A DNA stretch of 64,000 nt from Psychroflexus lacisalsi (GTDB lineage: Bacteria > Bacteroidota > Bacteroidia > Flavobacteriales > Flavobacteriaceae). The first letter of the stretch is position 1. Each line of letters begins with the position of its first letter. Location: assembly GCF_020164495.1 (NCBI RefSeq), contig NZ_JAIQYZ010000001.1, positions 806,001 to 870,000 on the forward strand. Reading direction: 5' to 3'. The position numbers and the translations under genes were made by a program. A model generated the notes under the pieces. That model searched no databases, was not told the origin of the DNA, and saw nothing but the letters and a program-made list of their open reading frames with translations. Of the stretch, positions 17,820 to 25,858 are shown in pieces.

Positions 17820-17822
17820 AAT

Positions 17823-18905
17823 TTATTGTTTTTTAAAGTCCAGGAGTTCCACATCAAATATTAAAATTGAATAGGGTGGAACAGGTCCTGCCGCTCTCTC
17901 ATTATATGATAAATACGGGGGTATTATAAATTTTGCTTTTTCTCCTTTTTTTAAAAGCTGAAGTCCTTCATCCCAACCTGGAATAACTTTCCCTACCCCA
18001 AGTTCAAACTCTATAGGCTGACCACGATCCAAGGATGAATCGAATTTTGTGCTATCGGTTAAAAACCCTTCGTAGTGAACTTTAAGTATATCACCAGGTT
18101 TTGGAGATATACCATTGTTATTCTTTTTGGTGATTTTATATCTTAATCCGCTTTCGGTCTCTTGATAGCCTTCAGAAAATTCTTCAATCCATAGTTTTCT
18201 TTCTTCAGCTTCTTTTCTTAAATTTTCTTCATAAGCAGCTACACCGCTTTCAAAAGCCTCTATGGCATCAAAATTTTCTGCATCGCTTCCTTTCCTAACG
18301 ATAGTAACTTTCTTAATAAAAATTTTGTCTACAGGTCTATTAGCACCGCCTGTTTCTACTTCACCAATAGAATCTACAACATCATAATTGAAGACAACTT
18401 CTCCAAAAACAGTGTGTAAACCGTCAAGATGTGGGGTTGGACGCAATGTGATAAAAAATTGACTTCCATTGGTTTGCCCAGTGTTGGCAAAAGGATCCTT
18501 CGTGTCCTGAGCATCGCTATTAGCCATTGATAAGACACCTTTTGAGTCGTGTGTATAATCGCCATTAGTTTCATCGGGAAACTTAAATCCAGGCCCACCT
18601 CTCCCTGTACCTCTAGGATCACCACCTTGGATAATAAAATCTTTAATCACTCTATGAAAAATCAAACTATCATACAATGGCTCATCGCTATAGCGCTTTT
18701 CGGTAAGTGGATGCACTCCTTCTGCCAATGCCACAAAATTTCCGACAGTCATAGGAACATTTTTATGGTGTAATTTTGCAACAAAATTTCCTTTTGATGT
18801 TTCGAATTCTGCATAAAGTCCGTTCTCCAATTCTGAGTATTTTGAAGAGCAACCCTGAATGAGAATTACTAATACTGAAACAAGTGACAACCGTAAATAT
18901 TTCAT
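17823..18905 (-). CDS. Cyclophilin-FKBP fusion peptidyl-prolyl isomerase lipoprotein (copy 1)
   Basis: 360-residue lipoprotein (lipobox IQGC) that joins two unrelated prolyl-isomerase folds. The cyclophilin domain (about 28-205) has the catalytic FHRVIKDFIIQGGDP and TNGSQFFITL motifs. A charged helical linker (about 210-255) leads to an FKBP domain (about 258-357; GDILKVHYEGFLTDSTKFDS, VIPGWDEGLQLLKKGEKAKF). The FKBP part reads SYNERAAGPVPPYS where copy 2 has AYGARQTGPIPPNS, losing the usual Gly. It lies 148 bases downstream of copy 2 beyond a weak terminator and may have its own promoter. It would fold exported proteins on the outer face of a membrane. Confidence 0.92.
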   Translation of the reverse strand: MKYLRLSLVSVLVILIQGCSSKYSELENGLYAEFETSKGNFVAKLHHKNVPMTVGNFVALAEGVHPLTEKRYSDEPLYDSLIFHRVIKDFIIQGGDPRGTGRGGPGFKFPDETNGDYTHDSKGVLSMANSDAQDTKDPFANTGQTNGSQFFITLRPTPHLDGLHTVFGEVVFNYDVVDSIGEVETGGANRPVDKIFIKKVTIVRKGSDAENFDAIEAFESGVAAYEENLRKEAEERKLWIEEFSEGYQETESGLRYKITKKNNNGISPKPGDILKVHYEGFLTDSTKFDSSLDRGQPIEFELGVGKVIPGWDEGLQLLKKGEKAKFIIPPYLSYNERAAGPVPPYSILIFDVELLDFKKQ

Positions 18906-18985
18906 TTTATATGAATTTAAACATCCTTTGAAAGGATTTTATATAGAGATCAACCGACTTCAAATTAAATCAATAATGTCTTTTA

Positions 18986-19028
18986 AAAATTAATTTCCAA
19001 TTGAATGCTTGAGATCCAATTGGAAATT
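18986..19028 (-). terminator. Hairpin between the two PPIase fusion genes
   Basis: 12-bp arms (CAATTGGAAATT-type, 19028-19017 and 19003-18992) with a 13-base loop, followed on the minus strand by a short T-rich run. Likely ends the DHH-gldI-PPIase transcript, at least partly. Confidence 0.5.
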
Positions 19029-19053
19029 TTAAAAAATTAATCTTTTATTGAGT

Positions 19054-20103
19054 CTAATTGTTTGATTCCACTTCCAACAACTCGACTTCAAATTTCAAAA
19101 TTGAGTTTGGCGGAATTGGTCCAGTTTGTCTTGCACCATAAGCCAATTCAGAAGGAATAACGAGTTCTGCTTTTTCTCCTGTTTTCAACAACATAATACC
19201 TTCATCCCAACCTGGGATAACTCTTCCTGTCCCCACAGGAAATTCAATGGGTTGGTCTCTGTCTACAGAAGAATCAAACTTGGTTCCATCCAGAAGATAA
19301 CCTGTATAATGAACTTTTACTAAGTCACCAGCTTTTGGAGTAGTACCATTTGAATTTTCTTCTGTCATTTTATAACGGAGTCCACTTTCTGTCACCTCAA
19401 AGCCTTCACTAGCTTCTTGTAACTTGATCTTTCTTGCTTCTTCAGCTTCAGCCATTACTTCTTCTGCTTTTTGGACTCCTTCTTTGAAAGCTTCAACAGC
19501 ATCAAATGCTTTAGCATCACTTCCTTTTCTAAAAATGTTGACTTTCTCTATCACTACATCATCTACAGGTTTATCTCTTGCACCTGTCTCTACTTTTCCG
19601 ATACTATCAACAACTTCTTCACCAACCACTGTTTTTCCAAAAACACTATGTTTTCCATCCAGGTGAGCTGTTGGAGCCAGTGTTATAAAAAACTGACTTC
19701 CATTTGTATTTGGTCCAGCGTTAGCCATAGAAAGAACTCCTTTTTCATGACCCAATTTTGGAGTTAATTCGTCTGGAAATTTGTAACCAGGACCTCCCTG
19801 ACCAGTTCCGCTAGGATCCCCGCCTTGAATCATAAATCCGTCAATTATTCTATGAAAAATTATGCTGTCGTAGAATTTTTTACCTTCATACTTTTCATCA
19901 ACATTTGGATGATTTCCTTCAGCGAGTGCTACAAAATTTCCAACCGTCATAGGTACTTGCTGGTAATGTAATTCGGTTACGAATTCTCCTTCAGAAGTTT
20001 TAAATTCTGCATACAAACCATCCTCAAGATCTGGATATTTGGAAGAACAGCTATAAATAAGCAATCCTAGTAGGGCAACTAATGATAATTTCAGTGTTTT
20101 CAT
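19054..20103 (-). CDS. Cyclophilin-FKBP fusion peptidyl-prolyl isomerase lipoprotein (copy 2)
   Basis: 349-residue paralogue of the neighbouring downstream gene with the same layout: lipobox IYSCSSKYPDLEDGLYAEF, cyclophilin domain with FHRIIDGFMIQGGDP and NTNGSQFFITLAPTAHLDG, a charged helical linker rich in Glu/Ala, and an FKBP domain with GDLVKVHYTGYLLDGTKFDS, VIPGWDEGIMLLKTGEKAEL and AYGARQTGPIPPNS. Both active sites look intact. The shared N-terminal CSSKY and domain order show a tandem duplication. It begins 12 bases after gldI, so it is in the DHH-gldI operon, and probably helps fold secreted or surface proteins. Confidence 0.93.
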   Translation of the reverse strand: MKTLKLSLVALLGLLIYSCSSKYPDLEDGLYAEFKTSEGEFVTELHYQQVPMTVGNFVALAEGNHPNVDEKYEGKKFYDSIIFHRIIDGFMIQGGDPSGTGQGGPGYKFPDELTPKLGHEKGVLSMANAGPNTNGSQFFITLAPTAHLDGKHSVFGKTVVGEEVVDSIGKVETGARDKPVDDVVIEKVNIFRKGSDAKAFDAVEAFKEGVQKAEEVMAEAEEARKIKLQEASEGFEVTESGLRYKMTEENSNGTTPKAGDLVKVHYTGYLLDGTKFDSSVDRDQPIEFPVGTGRVIPGWDEGIMLLKTGEKAELVIPSELAYGARQTGPIPPNSILKFEVELLEVESNN

Positions 20104-20115
20104 TTTACTTTAGTT

Positions 20116-20658
20116 TTAATCTTTATTAATTTTTATTTCATTCAATGTTACAGTAGACTTGAGAGCAACATGAGTCCCTATTTTGTCGTTGTCTCCATAG
20201 TAGCCATAGGCCTGGTGGGAAGGAAAAAGAAAAGTAACAGTTTCTCCTTCTTTCATTAGTTTGAGACCCTGACGTAAGCCTGTAAAAATTTCTTCTTTAT
20301 CGATAACATAAGCTCTCTCCCCGAGCTCTTTTCTCGAATAGATGGTATCTCCTTGCAAAGTGAGGATATTATAATTAAACTCTACTTCGTCACCAAAATT
20401 TGGAGTGATAGAATCCTTTTTATTTTCTGAATTGTAATAATACCAGAATCCATCTGCCGATGTAATGTAGGTGTTTGTAGAATCTTTTTCTATTATATCT
20501 TGAATATAAGCTTCTTCCTTTTCTACGATCGCTTTATTCATCACTAAAGACTTGCTTGTAAAACTTTTTGAAGCTCTACTCACAGGTTTTCTCGGTTCAG
20601 GAGATTTACATGCCTGTACCGAAACGATTAAGAAAACTAAATAAATAATTGATTTCAT
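20116..20658 (-). CDS. gldI: Gliding motility lipoprotein GldI, FKBP-type prolyl isomerase
   Basis: 180-residue lipoprotein (lipobox SVQAC) with a single FKBP domain in the C-terminal half (GDEVEFNYNILTLQGDTIYS, GLRQGLKLMKEGETVTFLFP, HQAYGYYGD). GldI is required for gliding and for stability of the type IX secretion/gliding apparatus in Flavobacterium. The start overlaps the end of the DHH phosphoesterase gene by 4 bases, an arrangement seen in other flavobacteria, and the PPIase fusion follows. The presence of gldI implies a T9SS/gliding-type lineage but does not prove that this organism glides. Confidence 0.9.
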   Translation of the reverse strand: MKSIIYLVFLIVSVQACKSPEPRKPVSRASKSFTSKSLVMNKAIVEKEEAYIQDIIEKDSTNTYITSADGFWYYYNSENKKDSITPNFGDEVEFNYNILTLQGDTIYSRKELGERAYVIDKEEIFTGLRQGLKLMKEGETVTFLFPSHQAYGYYGDNDKIGTHVALKSTVTLNEIKINKD

Positions 20659-21668
20659 GAAAGTTCTTTCCTGTAGTTATTTAATGTCTCTTCAAATTTT
20701 TCTAAAGTTGTATTTAGATCCAAATCGCTTTTACCTCCAGCCGCATTGTTGTGACCACCTCCATTATAATGGTTTCTAGCAAAACTATTAACATCAAAAT
20801 CGCCAATCGATCTGAAAGAAATTTTAATAATATTCTCAGCCTTATTTTCAATAAAAATAACTGCGAATTTAATTCCTTTCAAGGATAATGCATAATTCAC
20901 AAAGCCCTCGGTATCTCCTTTTTTGAAGCCATATTGGTTTAAATCGTCTTGGGATAAGGAAATATAAGCAGTGCTTAAATCTTTCAGAACCTTTAAATTT
21001 TGCAAAGCTCTTCCAAGCAAATGCAATCGGCTTTCAGCATTATTGTCGAATGTATTTTGATGTATTTCAGAGTTATTTGCACCAGCATCTATCAAGTCTG
21101 CAATAATCCTATGGGTTTTGCTGGTTGTCGATGGAAACCTGAAGGAACCTGTATCCGTCATTATGCCAGTATATAGACAGCTAGCGATATCTGCTGTCAA
21201 TTTTGTTTCTGGATATTGGGTGGTTATATACTCATGCACTAGTTCGCAGGTAGACGCTATAGACGTGTCTGATAGCATATAAGGGGCATAATCTGCTGGT
21301 TGCTGATGATGATCTATCATTACAAAATTTGTGTTCAATTTTTGAAGATGATCACCAAGACTTCCTGTTCTATCTAAGTGATTAAAATCTAGTGTGAATA
21401 CAAAATCAGAGTTATCTAATTCTTCTTCACATTGAGCTTTATCATTGTCGTAGCAGAGAATAGTATCGATTGAAGGTAACCAAGCCAGAAAGTCTGGAGA
21501 GCTATTGGGCATAATCACCTGAGATGTTATCCCAAGCTCCTTCATAAATAAATGTAAGCCAAGTGTAGATCCTAAAGCATCTCCATCTGGATTTTTATGA
21601 CCAATTATACTCACTTTTGAATTTTTGTTCAATTGGCCTTTTAGCCCATCTATCGTATTTTTTCTCAT
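20655..21668 (-). CDS. nrnA: DHH-family phosphoesterase (nanoRNase/pAp phosphatase, NrnA-like)
   Basis: Cytoplasmic DHH/DHHA1 phosphoesterase, expected to degrade 2-5 nt RNAs and possibly 3'-phosphoadenosine 5'-phosphate. DHH-domain motifs are present: IIGHKNPDGDALGSTL, LDFNHLDRTG, MIDHHQQPADY (the DHH), and MTDTGSFRFPST; DHHA1 has the GGGHNNAAGG glycine motif near the C-terminus. The longest frame begins with TTG at 21677, but that codon overlaps the TACATTTG promoter element, so the ATG at 21668 is chosen (337 residues). First gene of the operon with gldI and the PPIase fusion. Confidence 0.9.
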   Translation of the reverse strand: MRKNTIDGLKGQLNKNSKVSIIGHKNPDGDALGSTLGLHLFMKELGITSQVIMPNSSPDFLAWLPSIDTILCYDNDKAQCEEELDNSDFVFTLDFNHLDRTGSLGDHLQKLNTNFVMIDHHQQPADYAPYMLSDTSIASTCELVHEYITTQYPETKLTADIASCLYTGIMTDTGSFRFPSTTSKTHRIIADLIDAGANNSEIHQNTFDNNAESRLHLLGRALQNLKVLKDLSTAYISLSQDDLNQYGFKKGDTEGFVNYALSLKGIKFAVIFIENKAENIIKISFRSIGDFDVNSFARNHYNGGGHNNAAGGKSDLDLNTTLEKFEETLNNYRKELS

Positions 21669-21674
21669 AGAAAT

Positions 21675-21701
21675 CAAATGTACAAATTCTTAATAATGCA
21701 A
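21675..21701 (-). promoter_or_regulatory. Promoter of the DHH-gldI-PPIase operon
   Basis: TTG (21701-21699), 16 bases, then TACATTTG (21682-21675), an exact -7 match, on the minus strand. The -7 element ends only 6 bases before the ATG at 21668, so the transcript may be leaderless. Confidence 0.45.
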
Positions 21702-21716
21702 TAACATTTGATTTTC

Positions 21717-21724
21717 TAGATTTG
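21717..21724 (+). promoter_or_regulatory. -7 element of the PhoD-like gene
   Basis: TAGATTTG, an exact TAnnTTTG match 16 bases before the ATG at 21741. No clear -33 TTG is present. Confidence 0.4.
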
Positions 21725-21740
21725 TGAAAAATTATTTATC

Positions 21741-22796
21741 ATGAAAAACATATTCATACTTTTAGTTTTTGCCTCTCTTTCGCTTTTATCCTGTAAATCT
21801 AAAACAGAAAATAAAAATTCAGAGACAACAGCTAATACTTTAGAAAAAACAAGCTTCAGAATAGCTATAGGAAGTTGTAATCGACAAAATATGTCCCAAG
21901 AATTTTGGTCCACTATAGAAAAAGATTCAGCTGATATTTTTGTTTGGGGTGGAGACAATATCTATGCTGATACTCCAGACATGGAATTGATGGAAGCGAA
22001 GTACGATACGCTTAAAAGTAATACATATTACCAATCCTTCGTTTCCAATCTGCCGAATGCGCCAATTGGCGTTTGGGACGACCACGATTATGGAAAAAAT
22101 GATGCGGGTAAAGAATGGGAGTATAAAGAACAAGCAAAATCTTTGTACATGGATTTTTTCGAGTTGGATTCAACTCATGCGATGGCGTCCAGAGGAGGGA
22201 CTTATTATTCCAAAGTCATCAGTGCCGGCGATAAAAGTATCAAGTTCTACTTGTTAGACACACGGTATTTCAGAGATGGAATGCTAGATGCTGAAAATCC
22301 AAATCATAGATATAAGCCTCACTCATTAAAAGATTCAACTTTGCTTGGACAAGAGCAATGGAATTGGCTGGAGGAAGAAGTTGAAAACTCGCAAGCAGAT
22401 TTTAATATTATTGTCAGTAGTATTCAGTTTTTATCTAGCGAACATGGTTTTGAAACCTGGGGCAATTTTCCGTATGAAGTTGATAAAATGGAAGCCTTGC
22501 TTCAATCAAACTCTTTAAAAAACATACTTTTATTGAGTGGAGACCGACATATTTCAGAATTTTCCCAAAAGAAAATTGAAGATCTAAGTTACCCATTGAC
22601 TGATTTCACCTCTAGTGGATTAACGCATTCTTATGCTTCTTATGATGGAGAACCAAATCGATATAGAGTAGGAGAGGTGACTGCTGAAAACAGCTATGGA
22701 ATAGTGGATTTAAATTTGACAGAAGAAAATGCTGATTTGAAAATTAAATCAACAAAAGATGGACGTGTCCTACAAAGTTTGACTCTCAAATTCTAA
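21741..22796 (+). CDS. PhoD-like alkaline phosphatase/phosphodiesterase lipoprotein
   Basis: 351-residue lipoprotein (lipobox LLSC at about residue 18) with a calcineurin-like PhoD metallophosphatase domain. Metal and active-site motifs: IGSCNRQ, FVWGGDNIYADTP, GVWDDHDYGKNDAGKEW, and LLSGDRHISEFS near the C-terminus. PhoD enzymes hydrolyse phosphomono- and diesters outside the cytoplasm. It is alone between divergent and downstream units, with its own promoter element. No PHO-box-like regulatory repeat was recognised. Confidence 0.9.
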   Translation: MKNIFILLVFASLSLLSCKSKTENKNSETTANTLEKTSFRIAIGSCNRQNMSQEFWSTIEKDSADIFVWGGDNIYADTPDMELMEAKYDTLKSNTYYQSFVSNLPNAPIGVWDDHDYGKNDAGKEWEYKEQAKSLYMDFFELDSTHAMASRGGTYYSKVISAGDKSIKFYLLDTRYFRDGMLDAENPNHRYKPHSLKDSTLLGQEQWNWLEEEVENSQADFNIIVSSIQFLSSEHGFETWGNFPYEVDKMEALLQSNSLKNILLLSGDRHISEFSQKKIEDLSYPLTDFTSSGLTHSYASYDGEPNRYRVGEVTAENSYGIVDLNLTEENADLKIKSTKDGRVLQSLTLKF

Positions 22797-22832
22797 AGTT
22801 AAGGCTTAATATTTAAGTCTAAAGAAATTGTT

Positions 22833-22840
22833 TACTTTTG
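22833..22840 (+). promoter_or_regulatory. -7 element of ndk
   Basis: TACTTTTG, exact match to TAnnTTTG, 22 bases before the ndk ATG. The -33 position reads TTT with 18-base spacing. Confidence 0.5.
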
Positions 22841-22862
22841 CAATCAAAATAAAAAAATTATA

Positions 22863-23282
22863 ATGGCAGTAACTAAAACATTTACTATGCTTAAGCCAGA
22901 TGCAGTTTCTAAAGGCTACATCGGTGATATCTTAAAACAAATTACGGGTTCAGGTTTCAGAATTGTGGCGCTTAAAATGACGCACATGACAGAAAATGAT
23001 GCCAAGGCTTTTTACGAAGTTCATAAAGAGCGTCCATTTTACGGAGAGCTTGTAGACTATATGACAAGCGGCCCTATCGTTGCAGCTGTTCTTGAAAAGG
23101 AAAATGCAGTAGATGATTTCAGAACTTTAATTGGTGCAACCAATCCAGAAGAAGCTGCGGAGGGTACTATCCGTAAGACCTATGCTGCTTCCATTAGTGA
23201 GAATGCTATTCATGGTAGTGATAGTGATGAAAATGCTACTATTGAAAGCAACTTTCATTTCTCTGGAAGAGAGCAGTTTTAA
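22863..23282 (+). CDS. ndk: Nucleoside diphosphate kinase
   Basis: Transfers the gamma phosphate of ATP to NDPs through a phosphohistidine. 139 residues, typical. Begins [20 protein letters not shown] (ATP-binding KPD), has [15 protein letters not shown], and the active-site His117 in ENAIHGSDS; ends FFSGREQF-like (HFSGREQF). Single gene between its own promoter element and a strong terminator. Confidence 0.97.
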   Translation: MAVTKTFTMLKPDAVSKGYIGDILKQITGSGFRIVALKMTHMTENDAKAFYEVHKERPFYGELVDYMTSGPIVAAVLEKENAVDDFRTLIGATNPEEAAEGTIRKTYAASISENAIHGSDSDENATIESNFHFSGREQF

Positions 23283-23300
23283 ACTAAAACATTACTCAAA

Positions 23301-23336
23301 CAAAAAGGGCTGTTTCAATTGAAACAGCCCTTTTTG
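23301..23336. terminator. Bidirectional terminator between ndk and rny
   Basis: A perfect 36-base palindrome: 18-base arms with core AGGGCTGTTTCAATTGAAAC and flanking A5 and T5 runs. It ends ndk on the plus strand and the ribonuclease Y gene on the minus strand. Confidence 0.9.
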
Positions 23337-23355
23337 TTTTTGGTTGTAAATAATC

Positions 23356-24918
23356 CTATTTAGCAATATTAATCGCTCTAGTCTCTCGTATGACAGTCAC
23401 TTTTACCTGTCCCGGATAGGTCATATCCGTCTGTATTTTTTGTGAAATTTCAAATGATAAAGCTGAAGCTTTTTCGTCGCTCACGCGTTCACTTTCCACG
23501 ATCACCCTCAATTCTCTACCTGCCTGGATAGCGTAGGCTTTTTTAACACCTCCAAAACCAAAGGCAATTTCTTCAAGATCTTTAAGACGTTTTACATAAG
23601 AATCTAAAACTTGTCTTCTTGCACCTGGCCTTGCGCCACTTATCGCATCACAAACCTGCACTAAAGGAGAAAGTAGCGAAGTCATCTCTACTTCGTCGTG
23701 GTGAGCTCCAATGGCATTGCAAATTTCTGGTTTTTCACCATATTTTTCTGCCCACTGCATACCTAGTATAGCGTGAGGTAATTCTGTTTCATTTTCAGGA
23801 ACTTTACCAATATCATGAAGTAATCCAGCACGCTTGGCGAGTTTTGGATTTAGGCCAAGTTCCGAAGCCATAATTCCACAAAGGTTGGCGACTTCTCTGG
23901 AGTGTTGTAATAAATTCTGTCCATAAGAAGATCTGTATTTCATTCTACCCACCATTTTCACTAGCTCTGGATGTAAGCCGTGAATTCCAAGATCAATGAT
24001 AGTTCGTTTACCAATGTCCGCAATTTCTTCATCAATTGCTTTTCTTGTTTTCTTAACGACTTCCTCAATTCTCGCAGGGTGAATTCTGCCGTCGGTTACC
24101 AATTTATGTAAGGATAATCTAGCGACTTCCCGACGGATGGAATCGAAGCAAGATAAAATGATAGCCTCTGGCGTATCATCTACTATGATTTCAACTCCGG
24201 TTGCAGCCTCAATTGCTCGTATATTACGACCTTCTCGACCTATTATTCTACCTTTCACATCATCACTTTCCAGGTTGAATACCGATACGCAATTATCAAT
24301 AGCTTCTTCAGTTCCAACTCGCTGTATAGTATTGATGACAATTTTTCTTGCTTCCTGCTGTGCAGTAAGCTTTGCCTCTTCAACCGTATCCTGAATCATT
24401 TGCATAGCTTCAGCCTTGGCAGTTTCACGAAGAGATTCCATAAGCTGTTTCTTGGCATCTTCTGCGCTTAGACCACTTAAAACTTCAAGTTGATTGATTT
24501 TACGCTGAAGAATTTTATCGATTTCTTCTTGTCTCTTTTCAAGATACTCCGTTCTGTAGGCATAATCTTTCAATTTCTCTTCTAGATCCGTGTTAAGTTT
24601 CTTTTGTTTAGAAAGTTCATTGGAAACCTGAGACTCCTTATCTTTAGTTCTCTTTTCAGCTTCACTAATTTTCTGGTCTCTGGTAAGGATAACCTTTTCA
24701 TGCTCAGATTTGAGCTCGATAAATTTCTCCTTAGCCTGAAGTATTTTGTCCTTTTTGAGGCTTTCGCCTTCTTTTTCAGCTTCCTTAAGTATTTTCTGGG
24801 CTTCTTTTTCTGCAGTTTTTAAAGTGCCTGTTGCATTTTTACTATCAATAGTTTTCGAAATGATGAATCCAATGATAAGTCCAGCTATCGCTGCTATTAT
24901 AATAAATGTAATCTCCAT
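23356..24918 (-). CDS. rny: Ribonuclease Y
   Basis: Membrane-anchored endoribonuclease that starts mRNA decay. The open frame begins at 24945, but the ATG at 24918 ([20 protein letters not shown]) starts directly with the membrane anchor and is preferred, giving 520 residues. Order: TM helix (4-24), long coiled coil (about 30-200, rich in Lys/Glu), KH domain with [20 protein letters not shown], and HD domain with [13 protein letters not shown] and [12 protein letters not shown]. Last gene of the minus-strand unit that contains the ZapB-like protein, zapA and the 6S RNA-like sequence. Confidence 0.96.
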   Translation of the reverse strand: MEITFIIIAAIAGLIIGFIISKTIDSKNATGTLKTAEKEAQKILKEAEKEGESLKKDKILQAKEKFIELKSEHEKVILTRDQKISEAEKRTKDKESQVSNELSKQKKLNTDLEEKLKDYAYRTEYLEKRQEEIDKILQRKINQLEVLSGLSAEDAKKQLMESLRETAKAEAMQMIQDTVEEAKLTAQQEARKIVINTIQRVGTEEAIDNCVSVFNLESDDVKGRIIGREGRNIRAIEAATGVEIIVDDTPEAIILSCFDSIRREVARLSLHKLVTDGRIHPARIEEVVKKTRKAIDEEIADIGKRTIIDLGIHGLHPELVKMVGRMKYRSSYGQNLLQHSREVANLCGIMASELGLNPKLAKRAGLLHDIGKVPENETELPHAILGMQWAEKYGEKPEICNAIGAHHDEVEMTSLLSPLVQVCDAISGARPGARRQVLDSYVKRLKDLEEIAFGFGGVKKAYAIQAGRELRVIVESERVSDEKASALSFEISQKIQTDMTYPGQVKVTVIRETRAINIAK

Positions 24919-24931
24919 AATTGTATATATA

Positions 24932-25107
24932 AAAAAAGCCTGCATTAGCCTAGTTTTGTATAAAACTCCGTGTAAACAGGTTTAGGGATACTCAATTGAT
25001 CAAGGATCCGCTGCACCGAAGTGGCGGCTTGCTTTAGCAACTGAAACTCACCCTTTTTAAATAGTAAATGTTGAGTTTATCAAAAAGGTACGACTAATAC
25101 AGGCAGT
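24932..25107 (-). ncRNA. ssrS: Probable 6S RNA
   Basis: Non-coding stretch between zapA and rny with a 6S-like design. The ends pair: GCCTGTATTAG (25104-25094) with CTAATGCAGGC (24948-24938), 11 bp with one G-U, and the 3' arm runs into seven T, a terminator. Inside are CCTTTTT/AAAAAGG and AAACTCA/TGAGTTT pairings and a UUCG-capped hairpin (25027-25008, CCGC..CACUUCGGUG..GCGG). Length about 175 nt. In Gammaproteobacteria the 6S gene also lies just after zapA, and flavobacterial 6S RNAs are known. 6S RNA binds the housekeeping RNA polymerase by mimicking an open promoter. No separate promoter was recognised, so it may be processed from the zapA transcript. Exact ends are estimates. Confidence 0.65.
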
Positions 25108-25127
25108 ATCGATTTATGTAATGAACG

Positions 25128-25421
25128 TTAGTTTAATTGTTTTTTGAGCATTTCATCTAATTCTTCAAGCTTTAGCTCAGCATTTTTTAATTCTGAAGAA
25201 GAAGATAATTGATTTTGCTCAAGTTCTGCAGCAAATTGTAAAGCACTCATGGCTAATACATCTTGCTTATCCCTTACAGCATAATCTTGCTCGTATTTTT
25301 TGATAACTCCGTTTATTCTTTTAGCGGCTTTCCTTAATCCTTCTTCCTGTTCCGGTCTAATGGTTAATGGATAAACCCTGTCTGCAATCGATAATTTAAT
25401 TTTTAGTTTATCTAAAGCCAT
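25128..25421 (-). CDS. zapA: Cell division protein ZapA
   Basis: 97-residue Z-ring-associated protein that bundles FtsZ filaments. N-terminal globular part has KLKIKLSIADRVYPLTIRPE and GLRKAAKRINGVIKKYEQ; the C-terminal half (about 45-97) is a heptad-rich helix for dimer/tetramer formation with DVLAMSALQFAAELEQNQ. It follows a ZapB-like coiled-coil protein by one base and precedes the 6S RNA-like gene. Confidence 0.92.
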   Translation of the reverse strand: MALDKLKIKLSIADRVYPLTIRPEQEEGLRKAAKRINGVIKKYEQDYAVRDKQDVLAMSALQFAAELEQNQLSSSSELKNAELKLEELDEMLKKQLN

Positions 25422-25422
25422 T

Positions 25423-25713
25423 TCATTCTGCTAATTGAATAATACAAGTATCTATTTCCTTAATTAAGCTATTTATTTTAAGTTTTGTCTCTCTTTTATG
25501 CTCGGTACTGCCTAGCATTGCGTTGGCTGTTCTAAGTGTTTTGTTTTCTTGTTGTAATCTTTCTATTTCTGAATTTAATCCCGAAACAGATTCTGATGTT
25601 GAATGAAACTGGCTTTTTAAACGGTTATGCTCAACCTTCAGACTTTCATAATCTGAAATCAATTTTTTCAAATTGACTTCTAAAGATTCAACGCTTGATA
25701 CCAATTTACTCAT
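25423..25713 (-). CDS. Small coiled-coil protein upstream of zapA
   Basis: About 96 residues, almost entirely heptad-repeat helix (SLEVNLKKLISDYESLKVEH, then a second block rich in Leu/Glu/Asn). It is conserved next to zapA in flavobacteria and by its size, coiled coil and place may act with ZapA at the division ring, as ZapB does elsewhere; sequence homology to ZapB is not claimed. The frame also has an ATG at 25728, five codons earlier; the promoter at 25739-25769 would leave it only a 4-base leader, so the ATG at 25713 is preferred. Confidence 0.75.
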   Translation of the reverse strand: MSKLVSSVESLEVNLKKLISDYESLKVEHNRLKSQFHSTSESVSGLNSEIERLQQENKTLRTANAMLGSTEHKRETKLKINSLIKEIDTCIIQLAE

Positions 25714-25738
25714 TTCCAACTTTCGCATTGCTTTAAAG

Positions 25739-25769
25739 CAAATTTAGCATCTATTAATGAATATGACAA
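25739..25769 (-). promoter_or_regulatory. Consensus promoter of the zapA-6S-rny unit
   Basis: TTG (25769-25767), 20 bases, TAAATTTG (25746-25739) on the minus strand, a full match to the flavobacterial consensus and identical in layout to the prfB promoter. Confidence 0.65.
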
Positions 25770-25835
25770 CCTACTTAGCATAAAATTCAAAATCAATTGT
25801 ATTGTCGTTTCACAATCAAATTCCAAAACATGATT

Positions 25836-25843
25836 TAAATTTG
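25836..25843 (+). promoter_or_regulatory. -7 element of the M48 protease-rel-fur-purA unit
   Basis: TAAATTTG, exact match, 15 bases before the ATG at 25859. No suitable TTG upstream. It lies inside the longer open frame that begins with TTG at 25802, arguing against that start. Confidence 0.4.
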
Positions 25844-25858
25844 CTCAAAAATCAAAAA

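Noticed and set aside
24932-25107. tmRNA instead of 6S RNA in the zapA-rny gap
   Set aside because: Too short and lacking a tRNA-like end with CCA and an SsrA tag frame.
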